Source: an uncultured Ruminococcus sp. | Lineage (GTDB): Bacteria; Bacillota; Clostridia; Oscillospirales; CAG-272 | DNA length: 15,802 nucleotides | Reading direction: 5' to 3' | Assembly: GCA_902765885.1 (NCBI GenBank) | Contig: CACXBN010000169.1 | Span: 1 to 15,802, forward strand | In this document: piece after piece, positions 1 through 5,198 of the stretch | Position numbering within the stretch: the first letter of the stretch is position 1 | How the letters are laid out: each line of letters begins with the position of its first letter | Made by a program: the position numbers and the translations under genes | Notes under the pieces: generated by a model | What the model was told of the DNA's origin: nothing | Database searches by the model: none | What the model saw: the letters and a program-made list of their open reading frames with translations, nothing else

Positions 1-1
1 A

Positions 2-886
2 GCAATATAGTATATTGACTGTTTCTTTTTGTGTGAATCCCATATCAAGAAGCTTATGATGGATATGGCCTCTGTCAGGTTTAAATGGGCTTTGTTTCTT
101 TACTAATCTTCTTACTATGGAAAACAAAGTATCAAAAATCGGTATCGCAAAGATAATTATCGGTATCAAGAACGAAAGCATTGTATGAAGTTTAAATGTT
201 CCGGAAATAGAGAATATTGCCATTGCATATCCGAGGAACAATGCGCCTGTATCACCCATGAATATCCTTGCAGGGTTTGTGTTGAAAGGAAGAAAGCCAA
301 GACATGAACCAAGCATGATCGCGAATATTACCGCATTTATGTAATCTCCCTTAAGAAGCACTACTAAGAATAAGGAGCCTGTTCCTATTGCTGTAATACC
401 GCAAGCGAGACCATCTAGTCCGTCAATGAGATTGATGGCATTCGTAAGCCCGACTATCCAAAAAATAGTAAGAGGAATGCTGAATACTCCGAGAGAATAA
501 TATTCTCCCAAATAAACACCTTCAATCTGCATTCCATTCAGAACGGCAAATATAGCCGTAACTATCTGAATGAAAAGTTTTATCCAGGCGTTAAGTCTGA
601 AAATATCATCGATGATACCTGTAAGGACAAGTACTCCTCCTCCGATCCAGACAGTGATAAGTGTTTTTGAAAAATCGCCAAATATTGCTGTCGTGATCAA
701 AAAGCTGATATAAATAGCCAAACCGCCAATTCTCGGAATCGGTTTTTTATGAACTCGTCTTGAATTAAGAGGAACATCAATGGCTCCTATTTTAAATGCC
801 AGAACTCTAACTGAAGGAGTAAGGGCATATGCGATCAATGCGGCACAGATAAATGCCACAACGGTCAGTATTATCTGAATTATCAT
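2..886 (-). CDS. WecA/TagO-type undecaprenyl-phosphate sugar-1-phosphate transferase (C-terminus cut by window edge)
   Basis: This is a polytopic membrane enzyme of the MraY/WecA family. Such enzymes move a sugar-1-phosphate from a UDP-sugar to undecaprenyl phosphate, the first membrane step of teichoic acid or surface glycan synthesis. I translated 295 residues, open to the window edge. Visible family motifs are RRVHKKPIPRIGG (43-55), the DD pair in GIIDDIFRL (93-94), NLIDGLDGL (152-160), the MGDTGA loop (210-215) and DRGHIHHKLLDMG (271-283). The HIHH signature fits the WecA/TagO branch rather than MraY. Many hydrophobic segments lie between the motifs. The ATG at 886 is the first start after an in-frame TAA at 890-892. 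The best ribosome-binding match (GAGGAG, 905-910) lies 18 nt upstream, unusually far. It is the last visible gene of the blaI-like operon, 12 nt after the DUF4330-like gene. The exact sugar cannot be told from sequence. Confidence 0.93.
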   Translation of the reverse strand, partial: MIIQIILTVVAFICAALIAYALTPSVRVLAFKIGAIDVPLNSRRVHKKPIPRIGGLAIYISFLITTAIFGDFSKTLITVWIGGGVLVLTGIIDDIFRLNAWIKLFIQIVTAIFAVLNGMQIEGVYLGEYYSLGVFSIPLTIFWIVGLTNAINLIDGLDGLACGITAIGTGSLFLVVLLKGDYINAVIFAIMLGSCLGFLPFNTNPARIFMGDTGALFLGYAMAIFSISGTFKLHTMLSFLIPIIIFAIPIFDTLFSIVRRLVKKQSPFKPDRGHIHHKLLDMGFTQKETVNILYC

Positions 887-898
887 AACTTATAATTA

Positions 899-1381
899 TT
901 AGTTCTCCTCATTAATTCTAACACAATATCCTGTTCCGACAAAATTCGGAAAATTAAGTGTGTATGCTTGACCTACTCTGACATCCGATCCGTTCACTGT
1001 AAACGCTGCATCAGTCTCAACGGCTTCAGCCTCAATAGTAACGGAAATAAGGAGTTTACCGTCCACAATAGATACAAATTCTGCTTCATTTTCATAGTCA
1101 TAGGTTATAACCTCGTAAGGAATCGACTGGATACCTACGACCGTGCCAAAGCCCACTTTTTTCACATCATATTGTACATGGTCTCCGACAGAAATTGAAT
1201 TTGCAAATATTTCATCAATATTCTGAAATTCCACTACATACTGAATAGTTGTTTTCTCAACTGTATTATCATTTGATTTATTATTTGAAACAAAATAAGA
1301 TACAACAAATATAATTGCCGCAACTATGAGTAGAATAATAAGGATATCAATTAAGTTAATTCTGAGTTTTCTTTGTTTCAT
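899..1381 (-). CDS. DUF4330-like single-pass membrane protein
   Basis: This is a 160-residue protein with a short basic N-terminus (MKQRKLRIN), one transmembrane helix at about residues 10-32 (LIDILIILLIVAAIIFVVSYF), and a mostly beta-predicted extracytoplasmic part. The layout and the KLRINLIDILIILLIV start resemble DUF4330 proteins, which in clostridia are often found beside O-antigen ligase-family genes; this assignment is from memory of the family. No catalytic motif is visible. The start ATG lies 1 nt after the TGA of the upstream O-antigen ligase-like gene, with a GGTGG ribosome site about 10 nt before it, so translational coupling is likely. An accessory role in glycan polymerisation or export is inferred only from its position between a polymerase/ligase and a sugar-phosphate transferase. 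Confidence 0.75.
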   Translation of the reverse strand: MKQRKLRINLIDILIILLIVAAIIFVVSYFVSNNKSNDNTVEKTTIQYVVEFQNIDEIFANSISVGDHVQYDVKKVGFGTVVGIQSIPYEVITYDYENEAEFVSIVDGKLLISVTIEAEAVETDAAFTVNGSDVRVGQAYTLNFPNFVGTGYCVRINEEN

Positions 1382-1382
1382 A

Positions 1383-3452
1383 TCATTGAACCACCGTTAG
1401 TTTTTCTTTATCAATATCACTTTTTTTCTTTTTTTCAATAATTATATCCGAATCATAAGATGTGTCAGCATCATATCTGACTGCATTATTTTCATTTACT
1501 ATGTACATTCTGCCTGATTTTGAATAAGCAACCACCAATCCGCAAATCAGCCAGAACATGAGAAACAATCTGTAATTATACCATGAATAGTCTGTAAGTC
1601 CCTGTATAAGGACGGCAAACAGACCGCACAATGGACCAGCTGTTGACATTTTCAGCTGTAGTTTTGTAAGTTTCGTTATTCTGTTGCTATTGTAACCGTG
1701 GTCGGAGTTGCTTTCGATTCCCAAATCGCCTTTTAACAGGACGTTTTCGTCAGATAGCAGTCTTAGTTCTGAAAAGGCAGATTTCATTACCAAAAACAGG
1801 AAGATCAAGAATACTATCAAGCCAAACAGTCCTAACTCGAGCGTTATCTGGAAAAAGAGATTGTGAGAGTGAGGTGCAGCTTCAACACCCATATATGAGT
1901 AAAGCGGATAAACCCTTCTCCATGCATTTTCCCCGATTCCGATTCCGGTGAACAGATTATTCTTAATCATGTTGACTGCAGCTTGCCACGTATAAACACG
2001 ATATGATGTAGATGAATCTGCCATATTTCCTATACTGGTGATTCTCGATAATATCGATTGAGGCAAAAAGGTTACTGCAACAGGAAGTGAAAGGATTCCG
2101 GCAAACAGAAGCCATATTGATCTTCTGTGCCAAATAAGGATCAGGATGATAAGAGCAACGACTAAAGCCAGCCAAGCTCCTCTGCTCCATGTCAAAATCA
2201 AACACACACCAATAATTGCAGAACAGATCAAAGCATATAACCGCCTTAAGCCTTCTCCTTTGCCAAAAATCATGGCAATTGCTATAGGAAGAATTATAAT
2301 CAGATATTCTCCCAGCATGTTTGGGTTTTCAAGAGTAGATACAGCTCTTCCTGCTATATTATCGAACATTTCACTGTCTATCCAGGCTTTGGAAGAATAT
2401 CCGATACCAAGGTAGTAAGCAGCTATTCCGTATATGGAGTTTACGGTAGCTGAAAGCACTGCCCCTACGGAACATTTTATGATCCATTTTCTGTTGTTTG
2501 GCAAATGAGCGACCAGGAAATATGACATCATAAGACATGTCATCAGTAAAGCAGGCTTAAGCGATTCTGATGACAGTGATATTAAACCTCCGAAAAGAGT
2601 AAGTATCATAAAGCCTATCACGGATACATCTATGATATCAAACTTGAATATTCTTTTTCTTCTGAAGATCTTTAAAGCAAAACAAAGAACAGAATATATA
2701 ACAAGTGCAGTCAGTACCATGGTGGGAAGCCATGGCATCAGAACAAATAATAAAACCGCACCGATTTCCGGTTTTATGAGTATCATGTAAAGTGATACAA
2801 TAACAACCAATCCGCCAATGATATAGATCGGGGAAACCCAGAAAGTGAGGACAGAGAGTACGAATCCGGTAATCATGGCAATTAAAGTGTGACCACCGTT
2901 TATCTTATACCCGTAAAATACGTCTTCCTCATATTCAAAAAATGACAGTAATTTTATTCCCACATACGAAGAAGTCAATGCCTCATGCAGTGTTTTTTTC
3001 GAAAAAGCAATCGGCAGTGAAGCGATAATAAGAATAATAAGTATAATAAAATCAAGCTTAAGAATGTTCTCAAGGGGTCTGTTATTAACTATATTCTTTA
3101 TTATCATTATGACAGATGAATAAATGCCGAACGACAGCAGAAAAATTCCAATAACTTTAAGTCGGCATTCCAAAAGTGAACGGAAGAATTTTTTTACACT
3201 ATTAATAATAAAACTGTGTTCTATCAACTCACATATTACATGACGAAGATCAGAAAAGAAAAGAATGATCTTAGACTTGCTTTTTCTTTCTTTAAATAAT
3301 AAAGATTTTTGATCATCCGTATAGCCTGTAAAGATGAAACCGAAAAATCCGTTTTTAATCAGATTTCTGAGAAATGTAGTAAATCTGTCCAGCATCGATA
3401 AAATGATACTGTTCTGAACAAGTCTTGTAAAGAAGTTCGTTTTATTATTCAT
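1383..3452 (-). CDS. O-antigen ligase/polymerase (Wzy_C) family membrane protein
   Basis: This is a 689-residue polytopic membrane protein of the WaaL/Wzy superfamily, which joins or polymerises lipid-linked glycans on the outer face of the membrane. Family features are SRGAWLA following a hydrophobic stretch (423-429), the TLENPNMLGEYL segment (373-384), and the large-loop motif APHSHNLFFQITLELGLFG (526-544), whose histidines (528, 530) match the conserved catalytic-loop histidine. At least ten hydrophobic helices lie between about 98 and 645. Residues 1-95 form a charged, non-membrane extension, and a lysine-rich tail follows about 645; both are extra relative to a minimal ligase. The start has a strong AAAGGAGG site 9-10 nt upstream. 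The gene follows the BlaI-like repressor by 45 nt, separated by a small hairpin. In a Gram-positive cell without LPS, a surface-polysaccharide polymerase or ligase is the likely role; the substrate is unknown. Confidence 0.88.
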   Translation of the reverse strand: MNNKTNFFTRLVQNSIILSMLDRFTTFLRNLIKNGFFGFIFTGYTDDQKSLLFKERKSKSKIILFFSDLRHVICELIEHSFIINSVKKFFRSLLECRLKVIGIFLLSFGIYSSVIMIIKNIVNNRPLENILKLDFIILIILIIASLPIAFSKKTLHEALTSSYVGIKLLSFFEYEEDVFYGYKINGGHTLIAMITGFVLSVLTFWVSPIYIIGGLVVIVSLYMILIKPEIGAVLLFVLMPWLPTMVLTALVIYSVLCFALKIFRRKRIFKFDIIDVSVIGFMILTLFGGLISLSSESLKPALLMTCLMMSYFLVAHLPNNRKWIIKCSVGAVLSATVNSIYGIAAYYLGIGYSSKAWIDSEMFDNIAGRAVSTLENPNMLGEYLIIILPIAIAMIFGKGEGLRRLYALICSAIIGVCLILTWSRGAWLALVVALIILILIWHRRSIWLLFAGILSLPVAVTFLPQSILSRITSIGNMADSSTSYRVYTWQAAVNMIKNNLFTGIGIGENAWRRVYPLYSYMGVEAAPHSHNLFFQITLELGLFGLIVFLIFLFLVMKSAFSELRLLSDENVLLKGDLGIESNSDHGYNSNRITKLTKLQLKMSTAGPLCGLFAVLIQGLTDYSWYNYRLFLMFWLICGLVVAYSKSGRMYIVNENNAVRYDADTSYDSDIIIEKKKKSDIDKEKLTVVQ

Positions 3453-3468
3453 GCACTCTTCCCTCCTT

Positions 3469-3494
3469 TCGCAAATTACTGAAAAATTATGCGA
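3469..3494 (-). other. Intercistronic hairpin just before a ribosome-binding site
   Basis: The arms TCGCA-AATT (3469-3477) and AATT-A-TGCGA (3485-3494) form a nine-pair stem with one bulged base and a 7-nt loop. On the minus-strand transcript this lies between the repressor stop codon and the AAAGGAGG site of the O-antigen ligase-like gene, ending right at that site. No U-run follows, so it is not a typical terminator. It could tune translation of the second gene or act as a processing or stability element; this is inference. Confidence 0.45.
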
Positions 3495-3497
3495 TAG

Positions 3498-3833
3498 TTA
3501 AATCACTTTAATATCATCCAGTAATTCGGTTTTGTTGCCAAGATATACTTTTTCAATAAAGTCTTTAGCAGCACATTTCCTGTAATCTATCAGTGAAATA
3601 AGCGGTGAATAGCAATTAGCTCTCCCGAGGTGCTTAGAAGAAATGAAGCCTTTGCTGATAAGTCTGTTTATAAGGGTCAATACCGTAGTCAGCTTTATTC
3701 TTTGAAGCATGGGAAATCGATTAACTATCAAGCCGGCAGAAATATACCGCTCTCCAGAATTATCCAGCGCCCAAATAGCCTGCATAACCTCCAATTCACT
3801 ATCCGGGAGCTTTGTGAAAGTTGTTTCTTCCAT
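3498..3833 (-). CDS. BlaI/MecI/CopY-family transcriptional repressor
   Basis: This is a winged-helix repressor of the penicillinase-repressor family, 111 residues from the chosen start. Visible family features are LPDSELEVMQAIWAL (8-22), the recognition-helix region KLTTVLTLINRLISKGFISSKH, and the wing plus RANCYSPLISLIDYRK. BlaI and MecI dimers bind TACA-NN-TGTA dyads and are usually inactivated by cleavage by a BlaR1/MecR1 sensor protease. No such sensor gene is in this window and I see no obvious Asn-Phe cleavage site. The frame stays open up to 3935, but the ATG at 3833 has a GGAG site at 6-nt spacing, while the ATG at 3845 and the upstream starts have none. The C-terminal dimerisation part is slightly short for the family. 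It heads an operon with surface-glycan genes and probably represses its own promoter (inference). Confidence 0.87.
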   Translation of the reverse strand: MEETTFTKLPDSELEVMQAIWALDNSGERYISAGLIVNRFPMLQRIKLTTVLTLINRLISKGFISSKHLGRANCYSPLISLIDYRKCAAKDFIEKVYLGNKTELLDDIKVI

Positions 3834-3869
3834 ATTTATCTCCATGAATTTTTTTGAAACGCACCCTAG

Positions 3870-3898
3870 ATTATACATAATTGTGCTACATATGTCAA
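3870..3898 (-). promoter_or_regulatory. Consensus sigma-A promoter of the blaI-like/glycan operon
   Basis: On the minus strand there is an exact TTGACA (3898-3893), a 17-nt spacer and an exact TATAAT (3875-3870). Transcription would start near 3863, leaving a leader of about 30 nt before the ATG at 3833. A perfect consensus promoter implies high activity unless repressed, which fits an autoregulated repressor whose candidate operator overlaps the -35 box. Confidence 0.85.
3887..3896. promoter_or_regulatory. Candidate BlaI-type operator overlapping the -35 box
   Basis: TACATATGTC matches the BlaI/MecI dyad TACA-NN-TGTA at seven of eight fixed positions. It overlaps the -35 hexamer of the promoter of the BlaI-like gene, where a bound dimer would block RNA polymerase. 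The core is seen in the sequence; binding by this protein is inferred. Confidence 0.55.
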
Positions 3899-3913
3899 GC
3901 TTTTTTGAATTAT

Positions 3914-3925
3914 TGACACATGACA
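3914..3925. promoter_or_regulatory. Degenerate second dyad upstream of the blaI-like promoter
   Basis: Read on the minus strand this is TGTCATGTGTCA. It resembles the -35 operator (TGACATATGTAG on the same strand) in its central CAT-TGT part and starts 28 bp further upstream, near an integral number of helical turns. It matches the classical TACA-NN-TGTA core only weakly, so it is a tentative auxiliary site. Confidence 0.3.
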
Positions 3926-3933
3926 GATAACGC

Positions 3934-3957
3934 ATTAACTTAATATTGTTAGTTAAT
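3934..3957. repeat. Perfect 7-bp inverted repeat in the divergent intergenic region
   Basis: ATTAACT (3934-3940) and AGTTAAT (3951-3957) are exact reverse complements separated by 10 bp. The two half-sites are 17 bp apart centre to centre, a geometry compatible with a dimeric regulator. It lies between the two divergent promoters and is AT-only except for one C and one G, so chance is possible. No U-run follows on either strand. Confidence 0.4.
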
Positions 3958-4033
3958 TATATTCTTATTTTGTTTTAAATAATAATCTGATTGTCATTAT
4001 ACATTTAAAATTTAATATATAAAACTGATACGT

Positions 4034-4043
4034 TACAGTTGTG
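4034..4043. promoter_or_regulatory. Candidate BlaI-type operator upstream of the asnA promoter
   Basis: TACAGTTGTG matches the TACA-NN-TGTA dyad at seven of eight fixed positions. It ends 20 bp before the -35 box of asnA. With the site at 3887-3896 it gives one similar dyad per divergent promoter. This suggests, but does not prove, that the adjacent repressor also affects asnA. Confidence 0.35.
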
Positions 4044-4063
4044 AAATGCGGTTATTCTGATTA

Positions 4064-4092
4064 TTGACTTATGTTTTCCTAACTGTTATAAT
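4064..4092 (+). promoter_or_regulatory. asnA: Near-consensus sigma-A promoter of asnA
   Basis: TTGACT (4064-4069), a 17-nt spacer and an exact TATAAT (4087-4092) stand upstream of asnA. Transcription would start near 4099, giving a leader of about 38 nt. That is too short for a T-box or other riboswitch, so any control should act at transcription initiation. Confidence 0.85.
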
Positions 4093-4136
4093 AATTCAAA
4101 CTTTTGTATATTTTTTCATTTATAAGAGGCATTGAT

Positions 4137-5138
4137 ATGACATATATTCCTTCGGGATATAAGACAAAATTATCAGTATATGAGACTCAGATCGTAATCG
4201 ATCATATTAAAAAGTATTTTCAGCTGAATCTCGCATCAAAACTCAACCTGAAAAGAGTATCTGCTCCATTATTTGTGCTTGAATCATCAGGATTGAATGA
4301 CAATCTTAACGGAATAGAAAGACCTGTTTCCTTTGATGTACCGGCAGTTAATCAAACAGCACAGGTAGTTCATTCGCTCGCAAAGTGGAAAAGACTTGCT
4401 CTCAAACAATATGACTTCTATGTTGGAAATGGCTTATTTACAGATATGAATGCCATCAGAAGAGACGAAGAACTCGATAATCTTCATTCAATTTATGTTG
4501 ACCAGTGGGACTGGGAACTCGTAATAGATAAATCCATGAGAAATCTTGACTTTCTTAAGTCAGTAGTAAAGAAGATAATTGATGCAGTATCAGACACCAA
4601 TGATCAGATTAAAAAAGAATTCCGAGTACTTAATTGTGAAATAGACAGGAATGTTTCGTTTATAACGACTCAAGAACTCGAAGACATGTATCCGGATCTG
4701 ACGCCTAAAGAACGCGAAAATGAATATGTGAAAAATCACCATACAACATTTTTGATGCAGATAGGCGGTGCCTTAAAGAGCGGGAAAAAACATGACGGAC
4801 GTGCTCCTGACTATGATGACTGGAAGCTGAACGGTGATATACTTTTATGGAACGACGTTTTGGATACGGCATTCGAGATATCTTCAATGGGTATCAGAGT
4901 AGATCCCGAGACACTTGTTCAACAGCTTAAGATATCCGGATGTGAAGACAGAATGACTCTTCCCTTCCATAAAGCTCTTCTTAACAACGAACTTCCGCTT
5001 ACTATCGGTGGCGGTATAGGACAGTCAAGGCTGTGTATGCTTATAATGCAGACTGCGCATATAGGTGAAGTTCAGGTTTCTATTTGGGATAAGGATACGC
5101 TCAGCGTCTGCAAACAGGCAGGAATCCGGCTTCTCTGA
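4137..5138 (+). CDS. asnA: Aspartate--ammonia ligase (asparagine synthetase A)
   Basis: AsnA makes asparagine from aspartate, ammonia and ATP, releasing AMP and pyrophosphate, with no glutamine domain. The protein has 333 residues, the usual length (E. coli about 330), and a fold related to class II aminoacyl-tRNA synthetases. Family segments seen are YIPSGYKTKLSVYETQ near the N-terminus, VSAPLFVLESSGLNDNLNG, FDVPAVNQTAQVVHSLAKWKR, the GLFTDMNAIRRDE block, HDGRAPDYDDWKLNGD, and the ATP-binding GGGIGQSRLCM (291-301). The frame opens upstream at a TTG (4104), but the ATG at 4137 has an AGAGG site at 7-nt spacing and matches the family start. It is the only plus-strand gene here, transcribed alone from its own promoter and ended by the shared hairpin before leuS. 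Intact and complete. Confidence 0.97.
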   Translation: MTYIPSGYKTKLSVYETQIVIDHIKKYFQLNLASKLNLKRVSAPLFVLESSGLNDNLNGIERPVSFDVPAVNQTAQVVHSLAKWKRLALKQYDFYVGNGLFTDMNAIRRDEELDNLHSIYVDQWDWELVIDKSMRNLDFLKSVVKKIIDAVSDTNDQIKKEFRVLNCEIDRNVSFITTQELEDMYPDLTPKERENEYVKNHHTTFLMQIGGALKSGKKHDGRAPDYDDWKLNGDILLWNDVLDTAFEISSMGIRVDPETLVQQLKISGCEDRMTLPFHKALLNNELPLTIGGGIGQSRLCMLIMQTAHIGEVQVSIWDKDTLSVCKQAGIRLL

Positions 5139-5148
5139 TAAATATAAT

Positions 5149-5190
5149 AAAAAAAAAGAAGTTTATGCATTTGATTGCTAAACTTCTTTT
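5149..5190. terminator. Bidirectional intrinsic terminator between asnA and leuS
   Basis: A perfect 12-bp inverted repeat (arms 5154-5165 and 5179-5190) encloses a 13-nt loop. On the plus strand the stem ends in TTTT and continues CTTATTGTT. On the minus strand the nine A residues at 5149-5157 read as U9. The hairpin sits between convergent asnA (stop at 5138) and leuS (stop at 5199), so it can end both transcripts. The stem is AT-rich, so its strength comes mainly from length and U-run. Confidence 0.85.
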
Positions 5191-5198
5191 CTTATTGT

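Noticed and set aside
3846..3935. Longer N-terminus of the BlaI-like protein (starts at 3845 or 3935)
   Set aside because: Those starts lack ribosome sites, and the longer frame would run through the predicted promoter and operator.
3996..4001. Additional minus-strand TATAAT in the divergent region
   Set aside because: The hexamer at the right distance upstream (TTTTAT) is a poor -35; the promoter at 3870-3898 is far better.
4093..4136. Possible T-box or attenuator before asnA
   Set aside because: The leader from the predicted start is only about 38 nt and contains no terminator hairpin or T-box sequence.
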